A stretch of 64,000 nt of DNA, taken from NCBI RefSeq assembly GCF_000716605.1, contig NZ_JNXE01000020.1:104536-168535 (forward strand), given 5' to 3'. This DNA is from Streptomyces sp. NRRL F-525. GTDB taxonomy: Bacteria > Actinomycetota > Actinomycetes > Streptomycetales > Streptomycetaceae. Shown here piece after piece: positions 1 to 8,753 of the stretch. A model generated the notes under the pieces. The model saw only the letters and a program-made list of their open reading frames with translations, did no database searches and was not told where the DNA came from. The position numbers and the translations under genes are program-made. How positions within the stretch are numbered: position 1 is the first letter of the stretch; each line of letters starts with the position of its first letter.

Positions 1-2
1 TA

Positions 3-1202
3 CCGGCCGCACGCGACACCGACGTCAGCACCTGGCTCACCCGCGTCTACGTGCGCGGGGCGGACGACGACGCACTGCGCGCCGCCATCTCCCGCCACGC
101 CGAGGCGGCTCGGGTCGGGCTCGACCCGGACGCCGGGGCGATGGTGCGGGCGGTCTGGTTCGACGCGGGACCCGGACAGCACGGCCGACTCCTCATCCTC
201 GTCCACCACTTGGTGATCGACGGCGTCTCCTGGCGCGTCCTGCTGCCCGACCTGGCCAGCGCCTGGGCGGCGGTCAGGGGCGGCCGTACGCCCGAACTCG
301 CCCCCGTGGAGCTGTCGTTCGCCCGCTGGTCCCGGCTTCTCGGGACCCGCGCGACGGACCCCGCCACCGAGGACGAACTGCCGTGGTGGACCTCCGCCCT
401 CGCCGAGGGTGCCGAACTCCCGCTGGCCCGCCCGCTCGACCCGGCCCGGGACACGGTCGCCACCACCCGGTACGTCTCCGTGTCCCTGCCCGCCGACGTC
501 ACCGGCCCGCTGCTGAGCCGGGCTCCGGCCGCGTTCGGAGCCACCGTCAACGACGTACTGCTCACCGCGTTTGCACTGGCCGTCGGTGACTGGCGCACCC
601 GCACCCTCGGGGCCGAACAGCAAGGCGGGCCAGTACTGGTGGACGTGGAGGGCCACGGTCGTGAGGAGCAACTCGCGGGTGACGCCGACCTGTCCCGTAC
701 GGTCGGCTGGTTCACCAGCGTCGTACCCGTGCGACTCGACCCGGGCGAGGCCGCGTTGGCGGACGCCGTCACGGACGGACCCGCGCTGGACGCGGCCCTG
801 GCCCGGATCCGCGAGCACCTCGCCGCGCTGCCCACCGCCGGTATCGGACACGGCCTGCTACGCCACCTCAACCCGGGGACCGGCCCGCGCCTCGCCCAAC
901 TCGGCGAGCCGCAGATCGAGTTCAACTACATGGGCCGCTTCGACCGCCCGGCTGCTGCCGACTGGTCCTACGCCCCCGAGGACGACGCCGCCGACCTCGA
1001 CGCCGACCCCGGCCAGCCGATTTCCCACGCCCTGACCCTCAACGCCATCACCGAAGACCGCCCGGAGGGACCGGAGTTGAGCGCCCACTGGGCGTACGCC
1101 GCCGAACTCCTCACCGAGGAGCAGGTACGGGACCTGGCCCGCACCTGGTTCCGGGTACTGGAGGCGGTCGTACGACGAGCGGCCGTACTCGACAAGCCCT
1201 GA
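3..1202 (+). CDS. NRPS C-terminal fragment: terminal epimerization domain
   Basis: This is the 3' end of a nonribosomal peptide synthetase whose start lies left of the window. The visible 399 residues are almost entirely an epimerization domain, which converts a carrier-bound L-aminoacyl or peptidyl residue to D. Signature stretches are present in order: HHLVIDGVSWR near residue 68 (catalytic HHxxxDG), VEGHGREE near 213, TVGWFTSVVPVRL near 231 and FNYMGRF near 307. Only the N-terminal part of the domain is cut off. The protein stops shortly after the last motif, with no thiolesterase, reductase or further condensation domain. It must therefore pass its D-residue to another protein or be released in trans. 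An MbtH partner follows 52 bp downstream and siderophore transport genes face it, so a siderophore product is inferred. Confidence 0.9.
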   Translation, partial: PAARDTDVSTWLTRVYVRGADDDALRAAISRHAEAARVGLDPDAGAMVRAVWFDAGPGQHGRLLILVHHLVIDGVSWRVLLPDLASAWAAVRGGRTPELAPVELSFARWSRLLGTRATDPATEDELPWWTSALAEGAELPLARPLDPARDTVATTRYVSVSLPADVTGPLLSRAPAAFGATVNDVLLTAFALAVGDWRTRTLGAEQQGGPVLVDVEGHGREEQLAGDADLSRTVGWFTSVVPVRLDPGEAALADAVTDGPALDAALARIREHLAALPTAGIGHGLLRHLNPGTGPRLAQLGEPQIEFNYMGRFDRPAAADWSYAPEDDAADLDADPGQPISHALTLNAITEDRPEGPELSAHWAYAAELLTEEQVRDLARTWFRVLEAVVRRAAVLDKP

Positions 1203-1254
1203 CCGAACTCCACTTGCACACCAGTCCGCATCAGAGAGGCAAGGAACCCCCGAC

Positions 1255-1464
1255 ATGAGCAACCCGTTCGAGAACCCCGAAGGCGTCTACTCCGTCCTCG
1301 TCAACGACGAGGGCCAGCACAGCCTTTGGCCCGACTTCGTGGACGTACCGGCGGGCTGGACGGTCGCGTACGGACCGGCCGCGCGGCAGGAGTGCCTCGA
1401 CCACATCGAGGCCAACTGGACGGACATGAGGCCGAAGAGCCTGGCCGAGGTCGACGGGGTCTGA
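1255..1464 (+). CDS. MbtH-like NRPS accessory protein
   Basis: A 69-residue MbtH-family protein, the usual size. These proteins bind NRPS adenylation domains and are needed for their folding or activity. The family's invariant tryptophans and core are visible: NPFENPEG at the N-terminus, HSLWPDF near residue 22, PAGW near 33, and a C-terminal DHIEANWTDMRPKSL segment. An AAGGAA ribosome site precedes the ATG. It lies 52 bp after the NRPS and is probably cotranscribed with it. The transcript would end at the strong hairpin directly downstream. Confidence 0.95.
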   Translation: MSNPFENPEGVYSVLVNDEGQHSLWPDFVDVPAGWTVAYGPAARQECLDHIEANWTDMRPKSLAEVDGV

Positions 1465-1470
1465 GCACAC

Positions 1471-1514
1471 GAAAGGGGGGCGGGTCCGAACTACCTCGGA
1501 CCCGCCCCCCTTTC
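1471..1514. terminator. bidirectional hairpin terminator
   Basis: A perfect 19-bp inverted repeat (1471-1489 and 1496-1514) around a 6-nt loop. The stem is very GC-rich, and its outer ends read GAAA and TTTC, so a short T-run follows the stem on either strand. It sits 6 bp after the mbtH-like stop and 13 bp after the stop of the convergent binding-protein gene, so it can end both transcripts. Confidence 0.9.
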
Positions 1515-1527
1515 ACGTTCCCGTGGG

Positions 1528-2604
1528 TCAGGACGCCGGCTGCTCCACCTTCGTCGACGTCTTGCCGTCCACCGCGGCCGCGAGCTGCGGCACCATGCGG
1601 TCCAGGACGTAGGGGATGCTCAACACGGTAGACAGGGATACCGCGTTGCCGTAGTCGCTGGTCTCCTTGATGAAGACCTCGCGGCCCTGCTTCACCACGT
1701 TCAGGTCGCCGTAGATCTTGTCGTTGTGCAGCTTGGTGACGGCCGTGGTGGTGTCCGGGACGATCCACACGGCGACCTTCTGGTCGAGGAGGTCGTAGCG
1801 CTCCTTGCTGATGTTCGCGCCGAACGTGTCACCGATGACCTTGTCGAGGTCCTTCGGGAGCGAGAAGCCGAGGTCGGAGAGGAGGCGCGAGCGCGGGTCC
1901 TGGCTGCCGTAGACGAAGACGCCCTCGTACGGGGTCGCCATGACGGCCGACGCACCGGCGAAGGAGGGGTTGGCCTTCTTGGCCGCCGCGAACTTCGCCT
2001 CGACGCCCGACACCAGGGTCTTGGCCTCGGCGGACTTGCCCATCGCCTTGCCGATCTCCTCGGTCTGCTGCTGCCACGGCACGCCGTAGTCGTTGTAGGC
2101 CTTCGGCTGGGCGACGACCGGCGCGAACTGCGACAGGCTCTGGTACTGCGCCTTCGTCAGGCCCGAGTACACGGCGAGGATCAGATCGGGCTTGAGGGCG
2201 GCGATCTTCTCCACCTGCGGGCCGGTGCCGGTGTCCTTGAGGACGGTCGGCGCCGGTGAACTCCCCAGCTTGTCCTCGGCCCATGGGCCGATCGCGCCCT
2301 TGTAGCCGCCGAGCCACTCGGTCGTGCCGACCGGCACCGTGCCCAGGGCGAGGACCGCGTCCTGGTCGGTGAGACCGACGGTGACGATCCGCTTGGGCTC
2401 GGACTTGATCGTCGTACTGCCGAACTTGTGGGCGATCGTCACGGGGAACGCGTCCGCGGAGGCTTTCGCCTCAGCGCCCGACGTGCTCGAACTGGACGAC
2501 GTGGAGTCGGAGTTGGAGGAACCGCAGCCGACCGCCGTGACGGCCAGCAGGAGTACGGAGGCGAGCAGGCCGGACAGCCGTGAAGCTCTGGTGGCGCGGG
2601 GCAT
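1528..2604 (-). CDS. iron-siderophore ABC transporter substrate-binding lipoprotein
   Basis: A 358-residue FecB/TroA-fold binding protein. It has a lipoprotein signal (basic start, hydrophobic LLLAVTAVGC lipobox with the modified Cys near residue 27), then a Ser/Thr-rich linker and a class III binding domain starting around RIVTVGLTDQDAVLALG. An AGAAGGA ribosome site supports the ATG. It is the last gene of an operon with two ABC half-transporters, whose first gene follows an iron box. The likely role is surface capture of a ferric siderophore, probably the product of the adjacent NRPS. No FecCD-type permease is visible, so uptake would have to use the fused half-transporters or a permease elsewhere. 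Confidence 0.9.
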   Translation of the reverse strand: MPRATRASRLSGLLASVLLLAVTAVGCGSSNSDSTSSSSSTSGAEAKASADAFPVTIAHKFGSTTIKSEPKRIVTVGLTDQDAVLALGTVPVGTTEWLGGYKGAIGPWAEDKLGSSPAPTVLKDTGTGPQVEKIAALKPDLILAVYSGLTKAQYQSLSQFAPVVAQPKAYNDYGVPWQQQTEEIGKAMGKSAEAKTLVSGVEAKFAAAKKANPSFAGASAVMATPYEGVFVYGSQDPRSRLLSDLGFSLPKDLDKVIGDTFGANISKERYDLLDQKVAVWIVPDTTTAVTKLHNDKIYGDLNVVKQGREVFIKETSDYGNAVSLSTVLSIPYVLDRMVPQLAAAVDGKTSTKVEQPAS

Positions 2605-2668
2605 CGGATGATCCTTCTGTTCGTCGCGGTGGGTTCGGCGGGGGGTGACAGGTCTGAGGGGGGGGGAG

Positions 2669-4468
2669 CTAGTGGGCGTCGGGGGCTGCCTCGGTGGTAC
2701 GGCTGCCCGACCAGGCGTGCCACAGGGCGGCGTACTGGCCCTGGGCGGTGAGGAGTTCGTCGTGCGTGCCGCTCTCCACGACCCGGCCGTCGCTCAGGAC
2801 GATCACCCGGTCCGCGGAGGCGGCCTGGCTGAGCCGGTGCGCCACGACCAGCGCGGTACGGCCGCGCAGCGCCTGTTCTGCGGCCTCGTCGAGCTGTCGC
2901 GCACCCGAACTGCCCGCCTCCGCCGTCGCTTCGTCGAGTACGACGACGGGCGGGTCGGCCAACAGCAGCCGGGCGAGGGCGAGTTGCTGCGCACGGTCGG
3001 CGGTCAGCCGGTGACCGCCGTCGCCGACGACCGTGTCCAACCCCTCCGGCAACGCCTCGACCCAGCCGAGCGCGCCCACCGTGTCGAGCGCCTCCCGGAG
3101 TTCCTCGACGTGCGCGTCCGGGCGGGCCAGCCGCAGATCCTCGGCGAGCGGCCCGGCGAAGACATGCACCTCCTGCGTGACCAGCCCGACCAGGTGACCG
3201 GCCTCGTCCGGCTCGGCGCCGCCGACGTCGATCCGGCCCGACTGCGGGCGGTGCAGCCCCGCGACCAGCTTGGCGAGGGTCGTCTTGCCCGCACCGGTCG
3301 TACCGACCAGCGCGACCCGCTCCTTCGGCCGTATCTCCAGGTCCACGTCGTGCAGCACCGGGCGGCCCGGCACATACGCGTGGGAGACACCGGTCAGTGT
3401 CACGGACGGCGGTCCGGCAGGGGCCGTACGGTCGTCCGCGCGGTCGGCGACCACGGGCGCGGGCTCGTCCACGACCCCAACGAGCCGTGCCAGCCCGGCC
3501 GTTGCCGACTGGGCGTCGTCCAGCAGCACCAGCGCGGTGTTGACCGGCCCGAAGAGACTGGCGAAGTACAGCGCCGCCGCGGTGGCCGTACCGACCGACG
3601 CGGAACCGTCCCGCACCAGCAGGTACCCGGTGACCAGGACCGCGGACAGCCCCAAGTACTCGGCGATGTGCAGCCGGCTGTAGAAGCGGAGCATCAACTG
3701 CACGCCGCTCATGGTGAGTTCGACCGCCGAGCGCGAGCGTTCGGTGACCCGTCGGGTGTGCCCCTTCTGCAGCCGGTACGCCCGTACGGTCCGCGCCCCG
3801 CCGATGGTGTCCAGCAACTGCTGCTGCTGGGTCCCGGTGGCGATGCGCTCCTTGGCGTACAGGGGAACGGCGTTGCGCACATACCAACGGGCGGTGTGCG
3901 CCTGTACCGGCACCGCGATCAGCGCCGCGATCAGGAACCGCCAGTCCAGCAGGGCGAGCGCGCCCAGCGTCAGCACGATCGACAGCGCGGACCGGGCCAG
4001 CTCGGGCAGCGCCCCGCGCACGGCGTCGGCGACCCGCGAAACATCGCGCGTGACACGGGAGTTGAGGTCGCCGGAGCCTGCCTTCTCCACCCGGTCGAGG
4101 GGGAGTGACAGGGCGCGCTCGACGAACAGTTCGCGCAGCCGCGCCAGCGCGGTCTCCCCGAGCCGCGACACGAGGGACATGCCGAGCGCGGTGGTCACCC
4201 CCTGGACCAGGGCGACCCCGGCCAGCGAGACCACCGGGAAGGTGAGCGCGTCGGGGGAGCGGTGCTCGGTGACGATGTCGACGATGTGGCCCAGCAGCGG
4301 CTGGGTGAGCAGCCCGACGGCCGTGGCGAGCACCATCAGCCCGAACCCGGCGGCGGCCAAACCCCGCTGCGGGCGCAGGAGTTCACGCACCGCGGCGCGG
4401 GTGCGGGCGGGGGTGGCGGTGGGGAGGAGGGTGCGGTCGGAATCCGTCCGTATGTCGTCCGTCGTCAT
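2669..4468 (-). CDS. ABC half-transporter (permease-ATPase), catalytic partner with degenerate signature motif
   Basis: A 599-residue type IV ABC half-transporter: an N-terminal six-helix membrane domain (about residues 30-320) and a C-terminal nucleotide-binding domain. Walker A (GTTGAGKTT, near 390), Q-loop (VTQEVHVF), Walker B with catalytic Glu (VVVLDEATAE, near 508) and switch His (VVAHRL, near 541) are intact. The signature motif, normally LSGGQ, reads LTADRAQQ near 489. The start ATG overlaps the stop of the upstream half-transporter by 4 bp (ATGA), so the two are translationally coupled and almost certainly form a heterodimer. The layout resembles the mycobacterial IrtAB siderophore transporter; whether it imports or exports is not decided by the sequence. 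Confidence 0.9.
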   Translation of the reverse strand: MTTDDIRTDSDRTLLPTATPARTRAAVRELLRPQRGLAAAGFGLMVLATAVGLLTQPLLGHIVDIVTEHRSPDALTFPVVSLAGVALVQGVTTALGMSLVSRLGETALARLRELFVERALSLPLDRVEKAGSGDLNSRVTRDVSRVADAVRGALPELARSALSIVLTLGALALLDWRFLIAALIAVPVQAHTARWYVRNAVPLYAKERIATGTQQQQLLDTIGGARTVRAYRLQKGHTRRVTERSRSAVELTMSGVQLMLRFYSRLHIAEYLGLSAVLVTGYLLVRDGSASVGTATAAALYFASLFGPVNTALVLLDDAQSATAGLARLVGVVDEPAPVVADRADDRTAPAGPPSVTLTGVSHAYVPGRPVLHDVDLEIRPKERVALVGTTGAGKTTLAKLVAGLHRPQSGRIDVGGAEPDEAGHLVGLVTQEVHVFAGPLAEDLRLARPDAHVEELREALDTVGALGWVEALPEGLDTVVGDGGHRLTADRAQQLALARLLLADPPVVVLDEATAEAGSSGARQLDEAAEQALRGRTALVVAHRLSQAASADRVIVLSDGRVVESGTHDELLTAQGQYAALWHAWSGSRTTEAAPDAH

Positions 4469-6174
4469 GCCAGCACCGCCGTCCGGTAGGTCGCGTCGGT
4501 TCGTACGAGGTCCGCGTGGGTGCCCTCGGCGCCGACGCGTCCGGCGTCGAGGAGGATCACGTGGTCGGTGACGGCGAGCAGGGCGGGGCTGTTGGTCACC
4601 ACGATCGTGGTGCGGCCCTGCCGGAACTCCCGCAGGCCACTGGCGATACGGGCCTCGGTCACCGTGTCGACGGCCGTGGTCGGATCGTGCACGACCAGGA
4701 CGGGCGGCCCGGCACGCAACGCCCTTGCCAGCAGCACGCGTTGACGCTGACCGCCCGACAGCGAGCGCCCGCCCTCACCGACACCGGTCGCGGTGCCGTG
4801 CGGCAGGGAGCCGGCGACCTCGTCGGCACGGGCGGCGGCCATGGCACGCTTGGTGAGGAGACCGGCCTCGCCGCCTTCGGAGTCGTCCTCCGGTGTCACG
4901 TTCGCCGCCATCGAGCCGTCGAACAGCGCCGCGTCATGCGCGGCGACCAGCACAGCGGCTCGAAGTCCCGCAGGATCAAGCCGAGTCAGAGGCACGCCGT
5001 CCAGCTCGACGGACCCCGACTCCGGATCGGTCTCCCGCCCCAGGCACCGCAGCAGCGCCTCCGCACCGGCCGGGTCGGTCACCGCGATGCCGGTCAACCG
5101 CCCGGCGGGCAGGTCGAGATCGACACCGTCGAGCCCACCGAGCCGTACGCCACGCAGCCGCAGTTCCCCGCGGACGGGCTCGGTGACCGGGTCGTCGCCG
5201 TCCACGACGGCGTGCCCGGTGGCCAGCACCTCGGCGACGCGCGCGGCCGAGGCACGGCCCTGCGCCAGCTCGGCGTTGACCCAGGCGAAGGTCTCCAACG
5301 GCCCCAGCAGGAACAGCGCGAGCCCCACCGCCGACACCAACTGCCCCAGAGTCATCGACCCGTTGAGCGCCAGCCGACCGCCCACGAGAGTGATCAGCGC
5401 GATGAACCCGCCGGTGAGCGCGAGCACGAGCCCGGTCTGCCAGGACGCGGCACGCGCCGAACGCAGCGTGGCGGCAAGGGAGATGCGACTCGTCCGGCGA
5501 TACCGCTCGACGGCGGCGTCCTGCGCGCCGAGCCCCTTCAGCACCCGCAGCCCGGCCACCAGGTCGGCGGCCACGCCCGACGCGTGAGCGGCCTTGTCCT
5601 GCTCGGCCTCGCTGCGCCGCTCCAACGGCTTGCTCAGCAGATGCCCCAGCCACAACAGCACGGGCGTGCCCAGCAGCACGATCAGCCCTAGTGTCACGGA
5701 CGTCAGCAGCAGCGCGACCGCGCTCACCGCGACACCCGCGAAGGCCCAAATCCCGGCCATCAGCGCCATGTTGACCGCGCCGACCCGTTTGGCGTCCTCG
5801 GTGGCGACGTTGGCGAGTTCCCCGGGCAGCCGTCCCTCCTCGGCGCCGCCACGGGCGTCGAGCACCCGCCCCACGATCGCCAACCGGAGTGTGTGCGCGG
5901 CCTCTTCGGCACTGCGCTCACCGGCCTTCGCGCCCAGCCGGAAACTCCACGACAGCGTCACGTACATGACGGCCAGTACGCCGAGCCAGAGCGCCAGACG
6001 TCCGGCGTTCCGCCCGGCGACGGCCTGGTCGATGACGACACCGATGAGCACCGGCACCAGGGCTTCCCCTAGTTGGTGCACGCTTCCGAGCGCCGAGCCG
6101 AGCGCGACGCGCCGGGTCTGTCCCTTGACCGAGCGCGTCAGGACGTCCCGCCCCGACAGTTCCCCTGCTCCCAC
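4465..6174 (-). CDS. ABC half-transporter, degenerate-ATPase partner
   Basis: A 569-residue half-transporter with a membrane domain (roughly residues 20-300) and an ATPase domain. The signature motif is perfect (SLSGGQRQRVLLARAL, near 470), but the other catalytic elements have decayed. Walker A reads VTDPAGAEAL without the P-loop Lys, Walker B is followed by Pro instead of Glu (VLVVHDPTTAVD), and the switch His is lost (VVTNSPAL). This is the mirror image of the damage in its coupled partner. The GTG start is preceded by GGAGGG at good spacing. It is the first gene of the three-gene operon, with an iron box 27 bp upstream of the start. Confidence 0.88.
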   Translation of the reverse strand: MGAGELSGRDVLTRSVKGQTRRVALGSALGSVHQLGEALVPVLIGVVIDQAVAGRNAGRLALWLGVLAVMYVTLSWSFRLGAKAGERSAEEAAHTLRLAIVGRVLDARGGAEEGRLPGELANVATEDAKRVGAVNMALMAGIWAFAGVAVSAVALLLTSVTLGLIVLLGTPVLLWLGHLLSKPLERRSEAEQDKAAHASGVAADLVAGLRVLKGLGAQDAAVERYRRTSRISLAATLRSARAASWQTGLVLALTGGFIALITLVGGRLALNGSMTLGQLVSAVGLALFLLGPLETFAWVNAELAQGRASAARVAEVLATGHAVVDGDDPVTEPVRGELRLRGVRLGGLDGVDLDLPAGRLTGIAVTDPAGAEALLRCLGRETDPESGSVELDGVPLTRLDPAGLRAAVLVAAHDAALFDGSMAANVTPEDDSEGGEAGLLTKRAMAAARADEVAGSLPHGTATGVGEGGRSLSGGQRQRVLLARALRAGPPVLVVHDPTTAVDTVTEARIASGLREFRQGRTTIVVTNSPALLAVTDHVILLDAGRVGAEGTHADLVRTDATYRTAVLA

Positions 6175-6200
6175 CAGCCACCCTCCGGAAACCGGCCAAC

Positions 6201-6219
6201 TTAGGCAAGGCTACTCTAA
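6201..6219 (-). promoter_or_regulatory. iron box (DmdR/IdeR-type operator)
   Basis: The 19-bp site TTAGGCAAGGCTACTCTAA matches 15 of 19 positions of the actinobacterial iron-box consensus TTAGGTTAGGCTAACCTAA (from memory). It lies 27 bp upstream of the first ABC gene, on the side expected for iron-dependent repression of the transporter/binding-protein operon. The divergent DedA gene starts 217 bp away and may or may not be affected. Confidence 0.85.
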
Positions 6220-6435
6220 GTGAATCTCCGGTAGGTGATGCCCTTTCGGTCCGCCCGGGACGTAACGGAGCGGTTTCGATGCGGTCGGCGGAGCCGCTGT
6301 CCTGGAGGTTCTCCGAGCGCTCGCCCGAGGGGCGTTGCCGTCCAAAGCCGAGCGGTAGGCTTCACAGGTGCGCCCGACGCGTTCGGGGCGCACGCCGGCA
6401 AGACAGCACAGTCCGCGCATTCAGGAGGACCGGCG

Positions 6436-7080
6436 TTGCACGTCCAGGAATGGCTCGACTCGGTTCCGGCGGTGGCCGTCTACGCCCTGGTGGCACTCGT
6501 CATCGGGGTGGAGAGCCTGGGCATCCCGCTGCCGGGCGAGATCGTCCTGGTCTCGGCGGCCCTGCTCTCCTCCCAGCACTCGGGCATCAACCCGATCATC
6601 CTGGGCGCCTGCGCCAGCCTCGGTGCCGTGATCGGCGACTCCATCGGCTACGCGATCGGCCGCAAGGGCGGACGCCCGCTGCTCGCCTGGCTAGCGAACA
6701 AGTTCCCCAGACACTTCAGCGAAGGCCATGTGGCCACAGCCGAGCGTTCCTTCGAGAAGTGGGGCATGTGGGCCGTCTTCTTCGGCCGCTTCATCGCCCT
6801 CCTCCGCATCTTCGCGGGCCCCCTCGCAGGCGTACTCCACATGCCCTACTGGAAGTTCCTGATCGCCAACCTCCTCGGCGGAGTCATCTGGGCCGGCGGC
6901 ACCACAGCGGTCGTCTACTACGTAGGAATCGTCGCCGAGGACTGGCTCAAGCGCTTCTCGTACTTCGGCCTGGCGGCAGCGGTACTGGTAGGCCTCGCCT
7001 CCATGCTGATGGTGCGCCGCAAGGCGCAAAAGATGACGGCGGAGAAGAACGAGCCCGAGCCAGTAAGCGCCACCGACTGA
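6436..7080 (+). CDS. DedA-family membrane protein
   Basis: A 214-residue integral membrane protein of the DedA/SNARE-associated (VTT) family, whose members act in envelope lipid transport. Family marks are the early GIPLPGEIVL loop, the GDSIGYAIGRKGG segment and the FFGRFIALLRIFAGPLAG re-entrant motif with its conserved Arg residues, followed by C-terminal membrane helices. I place the start at the TTG at 6436, which has a textbook AGGAGG 7 bp upstream and gives a normal family length. The frame stays open upstream to 6235, but that stretch is not DedA-like. The protein ends in a charged tail. It is probably monocistronic. Confidence 0.9.
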   Translation: MHVQEWLDSVPAVAVYALVALVIGVESLGIPLPGEIVLVSAALLSSQHSGINPIILGACASLGAVIGDSIGYAIGRKGGRPLLAWLANKFPRHFSEGHVATAERSFEKWGMWAVFFGRFIALLRIFAGPLAGVLHMPYWKFLIANLLGGVIWAGGTTAVVYYVGIVAEDWLKRFSYFGLAAAVLVGLASMLMVRRKAQKMTAEKNEPEPVSATD

Positions 7081-7081
7081 C

Positions 7082-7125
7082 GAAGGGGCGCGGGGAACGG
7101 CGCGACCAGCCACACGCGACCCGCA
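7082..7125 (+). repeat. dispersed GGGGCGCGGGGAAC repeat element, copy 1
   Basis: A short element beginning GAAGGGGCGCGGGGAAC followed by CGACCAGCCAC. It matches elements at 40262-40335 and 53290-53480 in this window. Such sequences are common after stop codons in Streptomyces genomes. This copy directly follows the DedA stop and shows no full 5' hairpin arm. Confidence 0.6.
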
Positions 7126-7138
7126 CCCGCCAGACGAC

Positions 7139-7666
7139 CTACTCATGCACCCCGCGATGCGCCTTGGCCAACTCCGCATACATGGTGCCGTTGAGGGTCA
7201 ACCCCTCCCGCTCCTCAGAGGTCAACTCCCGCCGCACCTTCGCGGGCACACCGGCGACCAGTGACCCAGCGGGCACAACCATCCCCTGCGGCACCAACGC
7301 CTGAGCCGCGACCAGCGAACCCGCCCCGATCACCGCCCCGTTGAGCACCGTAGCCCCCATCCCAATAAGGCAGTCATCCTCAACGGTCGCCCCATGCACA
7401 ACGGCGTTGTGCCCCACGGAAACCCGCTCCCCGACACTCACCGGAAACCCCGGATCCGCATGCAGCGTGCAGTTGTCCTGGATATTGCTGCTCGCCCCCA
7501 CCGAGATCCGCTCGACGTCACCGCGCAACACCGCCCCGTACCAGACACTCGCCCCCGCGGCCAGCGTCACATCCCCGATCACCGACGCCGTAGGAGCCAC
7601 AAAGGCCGCCCCATCGACCTTCGGCTCGCGCCCACCAATACCCACGATCAACGCCCTGTGCGTCAT
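7139..7666 (-). CDS. gamma-carbonic-anhydrase-like hexapeptide-repeat protein
   Basis: A 175-residue left-handed beta-helix protein of the gamma carbonic anhydrase/YrdA family. Hexapeptide repeats run from about residue 15 to 150 (for example ASVWYGAVLRGDVERISVG and SNIQDNCTLHAD). The three metal-ligand His of the family appear in TLHAD and VSVGHNAVVHG. The ATG at 7666 is preceded by GGGAGGG; the frame is open further upstream without a better start. Members of this family may be zinc enzymes or carnitine/acyl-CoA-related proteins, so catalytic activity is not certain. It is convergent with DedA. Confidence 0.88.
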   Translation of the reverse strand: MTHRALIVGIGGREPKVDGAAFVAPTASVIGDVTLAAGASVWYGAVLRGDVERISVGASSNIQDNCTLHADPGFPVSVGERVSVGHNAVVHGATVEDDCLIGMGATVLNGAVIGAGSLVAAQALVPQGMVVPAGSLVAGVPAKVRRELTSEEREGLTLNGTMYAELAKAHRGVHE

Positions 7667-7773
7667 AAGACCCTCCCAACCGTCGGAGACACCCGCACGG
7701 TACGACACCGGTAGGGCGAAGATCACAGCGGCCGGACCTCATGGGTGCGGCTCCCGCTGAGTACCGTGGCCGG

Positions 7774-8571
7774 GTGCCCAACCGCAAGAACACGTTCTCA
7801 AAATGGCGGAGCCGCCTCGCGCAGCGCGCCGTCCACGCGGGCTGGGCCTGGGTGCAGCGCACGGGCTCGGTGACGGCCGAGAACCCCGGCCGCTTCCGGT
7901 TCGGCGAGATCGGCGAAGCCACCCGGCTCGCCTTCCCGCTGGGCACAGTCTTCGGCGAACCCTGGATCCACCTCGGTTCCCACTGCATCGTCGGCGAACA
8001 GGTCACCCTCACGGCAGGCCTGATGCCGGACCTCGACCTCGGCCCCGACCCGATCCTGCGCCTGGGCGACGGCGTGGTCCTCGGCCGCGGCAGCCACGTC
8101 ATCGCCGACACGACGGTCACCATCGGCAGCGACTGCTACTTCGGGCCGTACGTCTACGTCACGTCCACGAACCATTCCTACGACGACCCGCACGAGCCCA
8201 TCGGCAAGCAGTGGCCGCGCATGGAACCCGTCGAGATCGGCCCCGGCTGCTGGATCGGCACCGGCGCGGTGATCCTCCCGGGCGCGCGGATCGGCCGGAA
8301 CGTGGTGGTGGCGGCCGGTGCGGTGGTCCGTGGCACGGTGCCCGACCATGCCGTGGTGGCGGGGGCGCCCGCACGGGTCGTACGCCGCTGGACGCCTACC
8401 GAGGGCTGGCAGCCACCGCTCCGGACCCCCGCACCGGTGCCGATCCCCGCGGATGTGACCCCGGACCAACTCCGCGCACTCGCGGGCCTGGACGAGGCGA
8501 GCGCGGCACGCCTGGCCGAACTCGACGAGAACGTGATCGCCCACCTCGCGGAACTGGACGCGGAGGCCTGA
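7774..8571 (+). CDS. hexapeptide-repeat acyltransferase (maltose/galactoside O-acetyltransferase-like)
   Basis: A roughly 265-residue LbH-fold acyltransferase. Repeat turns cover approximately residues 60-205, with the family's catalytic His in a TNHSYDDP loop and WIGTGAVILPGARIGRNVVVAAGAVV coils resembling NodL/LacA/WbbJ-type O-acetyltransferases. The C-terminal 60 residues form an Ala/Glu/Leu-rich helical extension (LAGLDEASAARLAELDEN). The start is uncertain: GTG at 7774 begins the homologous-looking VPNRKNTFSKWR segment, while ATG at 7741 would add 11 residues; neither has a clear ribosome site. The acceptor could be a sugar, lipid or polysaccharide. Confidence 0.82.
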   Translation: MPNRKNTFSKWRSRLAQRAVHAGWAWVQRTGSVTAENPGRFRFGEIGEATRLAFPLGTVFGEPWIHLGSHCIVGEQVTLTAGLMPDLDLGPDPILRLGDGVVLGRGSHVIADTTVTIGSDCYFGPYVYVTSTNHSYDDPHEPIGKQWPRMEPVEIGPGCWIGTGAVILPGARIGRNVVVAAGAVVRGTVPDHAVVAGAPARVVRRWTPTEGWQPPLRTPAPVPIPADVTPDQLRALAGLDEASAARLAELDENVIAHLAELDAEA

Positions 8572-8753
8572 CCGGCACGTGGGCGGAGGCCTGATCCGGC
8601 AGTTACGCCTAGGCTTGACCCGGCGCTCATGTCGAGCCCCCCGGCCCTCGACCCACCCGGCACTCGCACCCCCGGGTCCCCGTCGCCCGCCGGCACTCGC
8701 CCCCCTGGGCGCCCGCCGCCCCCGGCATCCGACGCCGCCCCGCCCACACCCCC

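Noticed and set aside
2645..4108. Long open frame on the plus strand opposite the ABC half-transporter
   Set aside because: High GC leaves antisense frames open; the composition is Arg/Gly/Gln-rich and no family resemblance is seen. The minus-strand ABC motifs are clear.
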